64,000 nucleotides of DNA from Bacteroidota bacterium (GCA_014382445.1 JACNJS010000045.1:124001-188000), one strand, 5' to 3'; shown: positions 9,647 through 17,218, counted from the stretch's first letter. The notes: generated by a model from the sequence alone, not told the origin. Made by a program: numbers and translations.

Positions 9647-10303
9647 ATGGATATTGTAAGAATTCTAATTGCTGACGACCATCAACTAATACTTAATGGT
9701 ATTTCAGATATATTGAGGCCGATTAAACAGTATAAAATTATTGGCAGAGCAAATAACGGAAAAGAGGTTGTGGAAAAAGCACTTTTACTAGTCCCCGATT
9801 TAATTTTTATGGACATTTCAATGCCGATTATGAATGGTATTGAAGCCACCCAGATAATATCTCAAAAACTTCCTTCTATAAAAATTATTGGACTCACCCA
9901 ACACGAAGAAAGCGAATATGTAAAGCAAATGCTGAAATCTGGCGCTAGTGGTTATTTGCTGAAAAATTCTAAAAAAGAGGAATTTATTGAAGCAATTGAA
10001 TCAGTTATGTCAGGCAAACGCTATTTGAGTAAACAAATCTCAGATCAGATGATTAATGATATTTTCGCAACCAATCCTGACGAAAAATCCAAACAAAAAG
10101 AAGTACCTCTCACCCGAAGAGAGAAGGAAATAATAAAAAAAATTGCTGATGAATTAAGTAATCAGGAAATAGCGGATGATTTGTTTATTAGCCTTCGAAC
10201 CGTAGAAACTCATAGAAGGAATATCATGCAAAAACTTAAAGTTAAATCGGTTGTTTCTTTAATTAAATATGCCTCACAACATAATATTATTGATTTTAAT
10301 TAG
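9647..10303 (+). CDS. LuxR/NarL-family response regulator
   Basis: This 218-residue regulator has an N-terminal receiver domain (acidic pair D10-D11 in IADDHQ, phosphoacceptor D56 in FMDISMP, Lys of GYLLKNS) and a C-terminal LuxR helix-turn-helix (TRREKEIIKKIADELSNQEIAD, then SLRTVETHRRNIMQKL). It is the cognate partner of the upstream kinase, whose stop is four bases away. I start at the ATG at 9647 because the longer TTG-initiated frame runs into the kinase gene and adds ten non-conserved residues. Its target genes are not visible. The next gene downstream, an octaheme cytochrome, is one candidate because only an untranslated gap separates them. Confidence 0.94.
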   Translation: MDIVRILIADDHQLILNGISDILRPIKQYKIIGRANNGKEVVEKALLLVPDLIFMDISMPIMNGIEATQIISQKLPSIKIIGLTQHEESEYVKQMLKSGASGYLLKNSKKEEFIEAIESVMSGKRYLSKQISDQMINDIFATNPDEKSKQKEVPLTRREKEIIKKIADELSNQEIADDLFISLRTVETHRRNIMQKLKVKSVVSLIKYASQHNIIDFN

Positions 10304-10731
10304 TGGCTCTTCTTAGTGGTTAATTAAGGTATCAGTCTGAGATAAATATTTAAATCAGTGCACAAATAATTTCTATCTTTTTTCTTGCTTACTGTCAAAA
10401 CCAACCGTTTTCCTGTTATAAAGATGTATTATGCTTAACGTGAAAATTTCATTAGCGGTCTTATAACTCAACCAGCGTACTTCCGAATTTTGAAAATGCA
10501 AAAAGCAGGCATTCAGTCATATATAATTTACTAATAGGAACCTTAACTGATTGAATTAAATTTCGAGATAGTCAATAGCTAAAATAAGTAGTTGAGATTT
10601 ATTAGAAACTAAGTGTTTCATGGTATGTTAAATTACGTACTAGTTGCTATTGTCAGCTTTTTGCTGAGGTTTTATTTTTACATTTCATAAAACAGAAAGA
10701 ATTTATTAATAATAACACAAAATTTAACAAT
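10304..10731. other. 428-base gene-free region before the cytochrome gene
   Basis: No convincing reading frame, RNA gene or long inverted repeat was seen. The unusual length suggests regulatory sequence for the downstream cytochrome gene. A TACATTTC element at about 10679-10686 is the only promoter-like match found, and no well-spaced -33 partner is evident. Confidence 0.4.
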
Positions 10732-12246
10732 ATGAAAAAATGTTTACAATTTGTTTTGGCAATCGCACTCCTCATCGGATTTAATGCCAATATGCATGCC
10801 CAAACTTATGTTGGGTCGGATGCATGTTCTGGGTGTCACTCTTCAAAATACAATGACTGGATTGGATCAGGTCATCCATACAAGTTTACAGTGATTGAAA
10901 ATAATCAACCTCCAGTTTATCCGGCTATTGTAGTTAACTTTGAAGACACATGGATGATCGGATTGGGTAATGGCACACATACATGGACTGATATTGCCGG
11001 GGTTATTGGTGGTTATGGCTGGAAAGTTCGTTTTGTAGGACAAGATGGCCACATTGTTGGAACTGCAGGAAGTGCATATTCGACAGGCGTAGGACATAAT
11101 CAATTTAATTTTTACGGTGGCGAAGACCTTGGTTGGAGCAATTATCACCCAGGAGATGTAAAAATTTATAATTACTCATGTTTTAAATGCCATACAACCG
11201 GTGGTGATACTACGGGAACATGGTTAGCCGGTGTAGAAGGTCTTGGAACTTTTAGTGAAGGCGGTATTGGTTGTGAGTCTTGTCACGGTCCGGGAAGCGA
11301 GCATGTCGCAGGACCAAGTTCTAGCAATATCGACAGGGTTTATGAATTTGCTCACCTCGATAATGCACTTGGTGGTTTATCGATAGACGGTGTTGTACAA
11401 ACTCCAAGCCCAACCGGAAATGATGTAAACTTCTTATGTGGAACATGCCATAATCGTAGTTATACTAACCCTATTAACTCAAGTGGTGGATTTATTCAAC
11501 ATCATGAACAATGGGATGAATTTACTGCAACCGATCACTTTGCAAACAACATGACATGTATATCCTGTCATAATCCACACAAACGCGTTATTTGGGATGG
11601 TGATGGAATAATTATGGCATGTGCTACTTGTCATTCTGACCAGGTAGCAACAACCAATCACATTGGAAATGCTACTTGTATTGATTGTCATATGCCATTT
11701 GCAGCTAAATCAGGTGCTGTTCGCGGTCAAAGTGGTTATAAAGCTGATGTTCGCTCACACATTTTCAAAATTACTCCTGATACTGCATCAATGTTTAACG
11801 AAAGTGGTAGTGTTGTAAGAGACGATAATGAAAGACAGGCTTCATATAGCCCGGCGTATTCTTGTCTTGGCTGTCATAATGATGATCCCAACGATAATAT
11901 TCCAGATAAAACACTTGCAGAAGCTGCAGCGGCGGCTAAAGACATGCATGAAACAACATCTATTTTTAATCCAAAGTCAATTGCTCTTGGAGTATTTCCT
12001 AACCCGTCTAATGGAAATACAAATATTAGTTTCAGCCTTAAAAATGAAGGTAATGTTAGCATTAAAGTTTACAATGCAACTGGCCAGTTAGTTTATAATA
12101 TTGAGAGAGAATTTAAGGCAGGTGATAATTCAGTAAGATGGAATAGCGAAAGTAATACCGGTGTAGAAGTTATCTCAGGATATTATTTCGTAAAAGTTAC
12201 TTCAGGAAATTTAAGTTCGATTCAAAAACTTGTTCTAGTTAAGTAA
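10732..12246 (+). CDS. Secreted octaheme cytochrome c with T9SS sorting domain
   Basis: This 504-residue protein has a signal peptide (cleavage near MHAQ, residue 24) and eight CxxCH heme-attachment motifs: CSGCH at 32, then CFKCH, CESCH, CGTCH, CISCH, CATCH, CIDCH and CLGCH at 378. The arrangement resembles the cytochrome c554/c-prime-like multiheme group. From about residue 418 a type A T9SS sorting domain follows: FPNPSNG, then NATGQLVYN, ISGYYFVKV and a basic end. The protein should therefore be exported through T9SS and left on the cell surface or released, unlike most multiheme cytochromes of this class, which stay periplasmic. It may move electrons to or from extracellular acceptors; the enzymatic reaction is unknown. 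A strong terminator follows. Confidence 0.88.
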   Translation: MKKCLQFVLAIALLIGFNANMHAQTYVGSDACSGCHSSKYNDWIGSGHPYKFTVIENNQPPVYPAIVVNFEDTWMIGLGNGTHTWTDIAGVIGGYGWKVRFVGQDGHIVGTAGSAYSTGVGHNQFNFYGGEDLGWSNYHPGDVKIYNYSCFKCHTTGGDTTGTWLAGVEGLGTFSEGGIGCESCHGPGSEHVAGPSSSNIDRVYEFAHLDNALGGLSIDGVVQTPSPTGNDVNFLCGTCHNRSYTNPINSSGGFIQHHEQWDEFTATDHFANNMTCISCHNPHKRVIWDGDGIIMACATCHSDQVATTNHIGNATCIDCHMPFAAKSGAVRGQSGYKADVRSHIFKITPDTASMFNESGSVVRDDNERQASYSPAYSCLGCHNDDPNDNIPDKTLAEAAAAAKDMHETTSIFNPKSIALGVFPNPSNGNTNISFSLKNEGNVSIKVYNATGQLVYNIEREFKAGDNSVRWNSESNTGVEVISGYYFVKVTSGNLSSIQKLVLVK

Positions 12247-12300
12247 TGTATTGAAAATACTTATTTAGTAATAGTTAATAATTTTAATTTGGATTTGACA

Positions 12301-12330
12301 GGATGTCCTTAGGGGCATCCTTTTTTGTTT
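12301..12330 (+). terminator. Rho-independent terminator after the cytochrome gene
   Basis: An 8-bp GC-rich stem (GGATGTCC paired with GGGCATCC through one G-T pair) with a 3-4 base loop is followed by six Ts and TGTTT. Confidence 0.8.
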
Positions 12331-12579
12331 GCAATCTTACAAAGTTCTGAATTATTTTTTGAATTGGATAATGGTGGTGTTGGAAAACAAAAGTCAAATT
12401 AAAACATAGTGAAGCAAGACAAACAGCACAAATCTTTTGCAACTAAACTTACCCGTGAAAGAATTAAAATATTAAACAAAAAACTCAAAACGAAAATCAG
12501 TCTTGATATTATTGATATAAAAGATGGGGCTGGCGAGGCAGCAGGCACGAAAGTAATTTTCAAGTTGCCGACAAGATAG
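12331..12579 (+). pseudogene. Remnant of a LytS-type histidine kinase C-terminus
   Basis: Reading from 12331 in one frame gives a DNGGVG segment (the G1 box of HATPase_c), an in-frame TAA at 12400-12402, then KQDKQHKSFATKLTRERIKI, LNKKLKTKISLDIIDIKDG and AAGTKVIFKLP before TAG at 12577-12579. This is the end of the ATP-binding domain of LytS/YpdA-type (His_kinase) sensors common in Bacteroidota, whose tails read H-x-S-x-A-x-x-x-T-x-x-R-I-x-x-L-N and AGTKVxxxLP. All upstream domains are missing, and the internal stop confirms decay. It lies after the cytochrome terminator, so it is a separate fragment. Confidence 0.72.
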
Positions 12580-12625
12580 TAATCCGGCTTTCAGAATAAA
12601 GAAATCACAATCATAATATACTCAA

Positions 12626-12832
12626 TCAAAAAAAGTACCCCAAGCTAATGCCTAAATGAATTGTGGGAGTAAATAATTCCATCGTATTAACCGCCCTGTC
12701 AGTATCTTCAGTAAAGGCCTCAAGGTCATAGTCCCAGCTTTTACGATAATATCTTATTGCCTTTTGGGCTTGGTATCTAAAACCCACACCAACGTAATAA
12801 TCAATTGAAATTTTTTCCTGTTTTCGCCACAT
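12626..12832 (-). pseudogene. C-terminal fragment of an outer-membrane beta-barrel-like protein
   Basis: The 68-residue frame reads like the last strands of a small outer-membrane protein: IDYYVGVGFRYQ followed by a charged loop and PTIHLGISLGYFF with a terminal aromatic, typical of beta-barrel ends. An in-frame stop lies immediately before its ATG, and no signal peptide or earlier strands are present, so it is probably the tail of a broken gene. Bacteroidota DUF3575-like proteins end similarly, but this assignment is tentative. A short real gene is less likely. Confidence 0.45.
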
Positions 12833-12890
12833 TTAAAAAAAATAGTTTTTTGGCTCTGAAACGCCTATGAATAGGGTATTTTATTTTAAG

Positions 12891-12903
12891 TTGGGTGACC
12901 CAA
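12891..12903. repeat. 13-bp palindrome TTGGGTGACCCAA
   Basis: A perfect 6-bp inverted repeat around a central G lies four bases upstream of TATATTTG (12907-12914), a -7-type element reading toward the transposase remnant. It could be an operator or an old element end. Confidence 0.4.
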
Positions 12904-12937
12904 TAGTATATTTGCATTTTGTAGTCATCATTCATTC

Positions 12938-13075
12938 ATGTGCATTCGAAGAAAGAGAAATGCTTCTGGTAGCATAAGCATATGTATTTTAGAGAAGCAA
13001 AATGATAAGGTAAGAATAATTTTCTGGTATTTAATTCTGGCTGACTTAAAAGAAAATAGAATTAAAACTGCATAA
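12938..13075 (+). mobile_element. N-terminal remnant of an IS1634-like transposase
   Basis: A 45-codon frame starts MCIRRKRNASGSISICI and continues EKQNDKVRI before unrelated sequence and a TAA. The pattern M-x-x-R-K-x-x-N-x-S-G-S-x-S-x-x-I-x-x-K is the start of IS1634/IS1549-group (IS4-superfamily) transposases. Only the first 27 or so residues match; the DDE domain is absent, so the copy is dead. A -7-type element (TATATTTG) lies upstream. The remnant ends nine bases from the 3' end of hgcB, placing a mobile-element scar right at the edge of the mercury-methylation operon. Confidence is moderate because the matching part is short. Confidence 0.5.
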
Positions 13076-13083
13076 GCCCCTAA

Positions 13084-13371
13084 TCAGCAGCAATTATCTG
13101 TTTCGCAACCACACGTAGGATCAGTTCCTTTTAGATATCCCTGAATAATTCCTGCAGCACATCCAACTCCTGATAATACGGAGATTGCATTTTCAGGGCA
13201 ATTCAGCTGACAAGCTCCACATTCCATACATGCATCAATGTTAGTAATATAAGCCCTTTTTTCTTTCAGTAAAAACACATTGTGTGGGCATACGTTTATA
13301 CACATATTACAGCCCGTACATATGTGCACATCTAATTTAAGGCTAACCACATTTTTAATGTATGTTATCAT
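13084..13371 (-). CDS. hgcB: Mercury-methylation ferredoxin HgcB
   Basis: HgcB is the 2[4Fe-4S] ferredoxin thought to reduce the HgcA corrinoid and possibly to deliver Hg(II). The 95-residue sequence shows both cluster motifs, CTGCNMCINVCPH (Cys18, 21, 24, 28) and CMECGACQLNCPE (Cys48, 51, 54, 58). It also has features that separate HgcB from ordinary ferredoxins: the GVGCAAG motif with the extra conserved Cys71 and a cysteine-rich tail CGCETDNCC ending in a vicinal Cys pair (94-95). It begins 16 bases after the hgcA stop, in the usual hgcA-hgcB order. Length and all family-defining cysteines are intact, so it should be functional. Confidence 0.96.
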   Translation of the reverse strand: MITYIKNVVSLKLDVHICTGCNMCINVCPHNVFLLKEKRAYITNIDACMECGACQLNCPENAISVLSGVGCAAGIIQGYLKGTDPTCGCETDNCC

Positions 13372-13387
13372 AACTCAAAGTTTAAAA

Positions 13388-14410
13388 TCAGATAAATCGT
13401 AAAATGATCCACGTAAGCAAACCTGTTAGAAAAAATATTAATTGCATCGGAACCGCAGTCTTCATTTCTTTCTTTACACCCGAAAGCGAAGTATAAGTAG
13501 AGGCACCCGTAAAGTTCATGGAAATAAAAGATGTGCTAGCAACAATTATAAACATTAACGATATTGACTCAATGATGTTTGTTCCGGTTAGTTGAGCAAA
13601 ATAAAGAACAATGGAAATTGCTACTCCAACAATCAGCCCTTTCATTGCAAAGCTACGTGCAGGCAGCCATGGTAGTAGCAAAGGAGTAATAACTGCCCCA
13701 CCAATATATGCACAAAGCAACGAAACAGTTACAACTATGCCGCTATCGAACATGTCGTTAAATGAAAATGTACTATTCTTAAATCCACCCAGCAGGATCA
13801 TCAAAACTAGTAACGAAATAATGTATTTAAAATGACCAACAAGCTCAACGGGAGTTAGTATCAACCTGTCCGATAAAGTGAATTTCACAGTTCGCATACT
13901 TTCGGTGGCGCGTAAATTTGCAGATATAAATGATGGTATATCAACTGCCCTAACCGGTCCATATATAACTTTAAAACCCGTTTCGTTTTTAACTTCATGT
14001 GCTGATACGCCCACAGCACCTAACTGAGGTACAATTATTTTGCGGTGAGATACCAGTTTTTCAATATCACAACTTCTAATGCGGTTAATAAGTTCATTAG
14101 TCCCAAATGTCCCTTTTCCTGCTGCACACCATACATTTATCCCTTTTGTATCAAGCACCAATATCCATGCATTCATCCCGGCAATGTTACTTCTCAGATG
14201 ATCGAAGCTAAGTTTATAATTTGCCGTTACGAAAACATTGGCCTTTTCATCAGGATTTCCAACTGCATAAATTCCGGGAGGTATTTTATAATCATTTCTG
14301 TTTATCGCCCATCTGGCTTTTATAGCCACAAGTCTGTCATATGAATTCAGAAAGGTAGCTACAACTGGTATTTTTCGATCAATTCCAATATAATCTACAA
14401 TATAATCCAT
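13388..14410 (-). CDS. hgcA: Mercury-methylating corrinoid protein HgcA
   Basis: HgcA transfers a methyl group from a cobalamin cofactor to Hg(II), making methylmercury. The 340-residue protein has the soluble corrinoid-binding domain (about 10-185) related to the acetyl-CoA pathway CFeSP. Its diagnostic cap-helix motif is INVWCAAGK, with Cys95 as the expected lower axial cobalt ligand. Other conserved blocks are VTANYKLSFDHLR, LVLDTKG, PQLGAVGVSAHEV, GPVRAVDIPSF and LILTPVEL. Five C-terminal membrane helices follow (about 195-209, 222-245, 255-275, 279-300, 320-340) with the STYTSLSGVKKEM motif between the last two. No key residue is missing. It is flanked by arsR (33-base gap) and hgcB (16-base gap) on the same strand. 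Confidence 0.97.
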   Translation of the reverse strand: MDYIVDYIGIDRKIPVVATFLNSYDRLVAIKARWAINRNDYKIPPGIYAVGNPDEKANVFVTANYKLSFDHLRSNIAGMNAWILVLDTKGINVWCAAGKGTFGTNELINRIRSCDIEKLVSHRKIIVPQLGAVGVSAHEVKNETGFKVIYGPVRAVDIPSFISANLRATESMRTVKFTLSDRLILTPVELVGHFKYIISLLVLMILLGGFKNSTFSFNDMFDSGIVVTVSLLCAYIGGAVITPLLLPWLPARSFAMKGLIVGVAISIVLYFAQLTGTNIIESISLMFIIVASTSFISMNFTGASTYTSLSGVKKEMKTAVPMQLIFFLTGLLTWIILRFI

Positions 14411-14443
14411 ATTTCTAATATGTTAGAATCATGTAAAACTTTT

Positions 14444-14806
14444 TCAATCACAAGTAATTTTTGGATTTTCACAACAGGATAAGAAATTTTCGGGTGTTGA
14501 TATTTGTTTTAAGAAATCCTTAATCAGGTTACTATGCTTTTCCATGATCTTATAACAGATACAATAGTTGATTTTCACTCCATCTATTTCGCCAATAATA
14601 AATCCAGCTTTTTTTAATTCCTGCAGATGACGCGAAACTGTGGTTCTGCTTAAGGGTATCTCATTTGATATATCACCGGAAATACAACTCTTGCAATCTG
14701 AAAGATATTTGAGTATTGCTAACCTGGCAGGATGAGACAAGACTTTACACAATTTTGCAATCTCTTGCATATCAGCACTAAAAACATCAACTTTTGAATA
14801 TGTCAT
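14444..14806 (-). CDS. ArsR-family metalloregulator heading the hgcAB operon
   Basis: This 120-residue winged-helix repressor has the ArsR fold: KVLSHPARLAILKYL, then SGDISNEIPLSRTTVSRHLQELKKAGFI as recognition helix and wing, and INYCICYKI near the end. It carries eight cysteines (20, 38, 41, 82, 84, 111, 112, 119), including Cys38/41 by the helix that bears the thiol site in ArsR, an 82-x-84 pair, and a C-terminal CC...C cluster. These could bind a thiophilic metal or arsenic, but the ligand is unknown. I start at the ATG at 14806 rather than the TTG at 14827. ArsR-like genes are known next to hgcA in some other methylators, so control of hgcAB is likely. Confidence 0.9.
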   Translation of the reverse strand: MTYSKVDVFSADMQEIAKLCKVLSHPARLAILKYLSDCKSCISGDISNEIPLSRTTVSRHLQELKKAGFIIGEIDGVKINYCICYKIMEKHSNLIKDFLKQISTPENFLSCCENPKITCD

Positions 14807-14824
14807 CTTATTAATCTTATGTTG

Positions 14825-14832
14825 CAAACATA
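14825..14832 (-). promoter_or_regulatory. Candidate -7 element of the arsR-hgcAB promoter
   Basis: TATGTTTG on the minus strand matches TAnnTTTG and would start transcription shortly before the arsR ATG at 14806. TTTG elements lie 14 and 24 bases further upstream rather than at the ideal 19, so the promoter may need help or be weak. Confidence 0.4.
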
Positions 14833-14851
14833 GGACATATTTATTACAAAT

Positions 14852-14935
14852 ACTAACAAATCAAAATACTTTTTTGCAAAAAAGGTTTCTATGTAAACTT
14901 AACTTCATCAGGATCAAAAGTTCTGTATTTGTTAG
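14852..14935. repeat. Inverted 10-mer pair in the arsR/rnr divergent region
   Basis: ACTAACAAAT at 14852-14861 and its exact reverse complement ATTTGTTAGT at 14926-14935 flank 64 bases. One copy overlaps the -33 element of the rnr promoter and the other lies at the upstream edge of the arsR promoter, so they may be regulator-binding half sites. Confidence 0.4.
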
Positions 14936-14958
14936 TTGGCTGAATATTATTACTTTTG
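14928..14958 (+). promoter_or_regulatory. Promoter for rnr
   Basis: TTTG (14928-14931), 19 bases, TACTTTTG (14951-14958): an exact Bacteroidota consensus promoter about 100 bases before the rnr ATG. Confidence 0.75.
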
Positions 14959-15058
14959 CAAAATAATTGAAGATTACATCCCACCTTAGTATAATTTTAC
15001 AAACAAAGCATTCGAAATAAATTTGATCAGCCTAAAGCTGACAAAAAAAAATAAACAA

Positions 15059-17218
15059 ATGAAAAAGAAAAATAGAGCTAAAAGACCAGTAAGTGCACTT
15101 ACTGGAATAATACTTAGCATTTTTACCGAAAACCCTTTTAAAGCGTATAACTATAAGCAGGTAGGGCACCTGATTGGCGTAAAGGACAATGCCGGTCGTG
15201 ATTTGCTATTAAAAATCATTAATGAATTAATAGCCGATGGCAACCTTAACGAAATAAGAAGGGGCAAGTATATGCTTAACCCCGAAAAACTTCAGGAACT
15301 TACCAAAATTAAGAAATTTATCACCGGAACGGTTGATATGAAACAAACCGGAAAGGCCTATATCATTCCTGATGAAGGTGGTGATGATGTATATATTGCC
15401 TCAAATAATGTTGGGCATGCACTTCATGACGACAAAGTAAAAGTATTCATCTTCCCTAAACGCAAAAGTCATAAAACAGAAGGCCAGATAGTTGAAGTGT
15501 TGGAAAGAATTAAAAACACCTATGTTGGCGTATTGAAGATGAGTAAAAATTTCGGATTTGTGATATCCGACAACCAAACAATGCCATACGACATATTTGT
15601 TCCTAAAAGCAAAATTCAAGGAGCTCTTGACGGCCAAAAAGTCCTGGTAGAAATTGTTGAATGGCCGGAGCAATCCAACAACCCTTTCGGAGAAATTGTA
15701 GAGATACTTGGAAAACCCGGAGATAACGATGTTGAAATGAAATCCATACTGGCAGATTATAATTTTCCATTGTCGTTTCCGAAAAATGTTGAAAAGGATG
15801 CTGCCAAAATTAAAACTGCAATTCCTGCATCGGAAATCGAAAAACGTAAGAACTTTAGAAATACATGGACTCTTACCATCGATCCGCTTGATGCTAAAGA
15901 TTTTGATGACGCCATCTCTCTTGTTAAGCTTGATAATGGCAATTACGAAGTAGGTATTCATATTGCCGATGTAAGCCATTTTGTAACTCCCGGAACCGCA
16001 CTGGATGATGAAGCGCTAAAGCGCGGAACATCAGTTTATCTTGTCGACAGGGTAATACCCATGCTTCCTGAAGTGCTTTCCAATAATGTATGCTCGCTAC
16101 GCCCAAATGAAGATAAACTAACATTTTCGGTAGTATTTACAATGAACAACAAGGCTGAGGTACTGGAACAATGGTTTGGGAAAACTATAATAAATTCCAA
16201 CAGACGGTTTACTTACGAAGAAGTGCAGGAAATTATCGAAACCGGACAAGGAGAGTACCCTGATGAAATAAATATGCTTAATGCCCTCGCTACAATCCTA
16301 CGCAAAAAACGATTTAACAACGGTTCAATTAATTTTAATTCCGAAGAAGTTAAGTTCAAACTTGACGACAATGGCAAGCCAATTGAAACCTATGTAAAAG
16401 AGCAAAAAGAAGCTAATCATCTTGTTGAAGAGTTTATGTTACTGGCCAACAAAAAGGTAGCTGAGTTGATTGGCAAGCCGAAAGAAAGTAGGGGCAAGGC
16501 GCCAAAAACTTTTGTTTATCGAATTCATGACGAACCAAATCCTGAAAAACTTAATACTTTTGTCCAGTTTCTTAAAAAGCTTGGATATCGTTTAAATGTT
16601 AGCTCACGCCAAACTCTTGCAGCATCATACAATAACTTGTTTGAGAAAATTCATGGCAAAGGCGAAGAGCATATGATTGAAACTATTGCTGTTAGAACTA
16701 TGGCAAAGGCAATATATTCAACCGACAATATTGGTCATTACGGGCTGGCTTTCCCTTTCTACACCCATTTTACTTCTCCTATCAGGCGTTATCCCGACCT
16801 TATGGTTCACCGGCTATTGGAAAGATATCTGGAAGGAGGGAAATCGGTTAGCAAGGATGCATACGAAGAAATGTGTAAACACTCCTCAGAAATGGAAAAG
16901 AAAGCAACTCAAGCCGAACGTGATTCGGTTAAATACAAACAGGTTGAATTCCTTCTCGACAAAAAAGGGAAGGTTTTTGATGGAGTTATCTCGGGGGTTA
17001 GCAAGTGGGGAATATTTGTTCAATTACTCGTTTCTAAAAGCGAAGGCCTTATCCGTTTCAACGAACTTAAGGACGACTATTACTATCTCGATGAAGATAA
17101 TTACCGGATAATTGGACGTCAATCAGGCAACATTTACCGACTTGGTGATAAAGTAAATGTGAAAGTTAAAGATGTTGATATGGAGAAACGACAGCTTGAT
17201 TTTGTGATTGTTGATTAA
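15059..17218 (+). CDS. rnr: Ribonuclease R
   Basis: RNase R is a processive 3'-to-5' exoribonuclease that degrades structured RNA. The 719-residue protein has an N-terminal winged-helix region, two cold-shock/OB domains (GTVDMKQTGKAYIIPDEG, YVGVLKMSKNFGFV), and the RNB catalytic domain with Mg-binding aspartates in TIDPLDAKDFDDAIS. The HIADVSHFV, FVYRIHDEPNPEKL and THFTSPIRRYPDLMVHR motifs follow, then a C-terminal S1 domain (FDGVISGVSKWGIFVQL). I start at the ATG at 15059; the frame extends only to a TTG 12 codons earlier. It is divergent from the hgcAB operon and convergent with the LTA-synthase-like gene. Confidence 0.96.
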   Translation: MKKKNRAKRPVSALTGIILSIFTENPFKAYNYKQVGHLIGVKDNAGRDLLLKIINELIADGNLNEIRRGKYMLNPEKLQELTKIKKFITGTVDMKQTGKAYIIPDEGGDDVYIASNNVGHALHDDKVKVFIFPKRKSHKTEGQIVEVLERIKNTYVGVLKMSKNFGFVISDNQTMPYDIFVPKSKIQGALDGQKVLVEIVEWPEQSNNPFGEIVEILGKPGDNDVEMKSILADYNFPLSFPKNVEKDAAKIKTAIPASEIEKRKNFRNTWTLTIDPLDAKDFDDAISLVKLDNGNYEVGIHIADVSHFVTPGTALDDEALKRGTSVYLVDRVIPMLPEVLSNNVCSLRPNEDKLTFSVVFTMNNKAEVLEQWFGKTIINSNRRFTYEEVQEIIETGQGEYPDEINMLNALATILRKKRFNNGSINFNSEEVKFKLDDNGKPIETYVKEQKEANHLVEEFMLLANKKVAELIGKPKESRGKAPKTFVYRIHDEPNPEKLNTFVQFLKKLGYRLNVSSRQTLAASYNNLFEKIHGKGEEHMIETIAVRTMAKAIYSTDNIGHYGLAFPFYTHFTSPIRRYPDLMVHRLLERYLEGGKSVSKDAYEEMCKHSSEMEKKATQAERDSVKYKQVEFLLDKKGKVFDGVISGVSKWGIFVQLLVSKSEGLIRFNELKDDYYYLDEDNYRIIGRQSGNIYRLGDKVNVKVKDVDMEKRQLDFVIVD

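Noticed and set aside
13084-13371. Plain 2[4Fe-4S] ferredoxin unrelated to mercury
   Set aside because: The GVGCAAG cysteine, the CGC...CC tail and the adjacent hgcA fit HgcB and not general ferredoxins.
13388-14410. HgcA as a CODH/acetyl-CoA synthase CFeSP subunit
   Set aside because: It has the NVWCAAGK cap helix and five C-terminal membrane helices, and no CODH/ACS genes are nearby.
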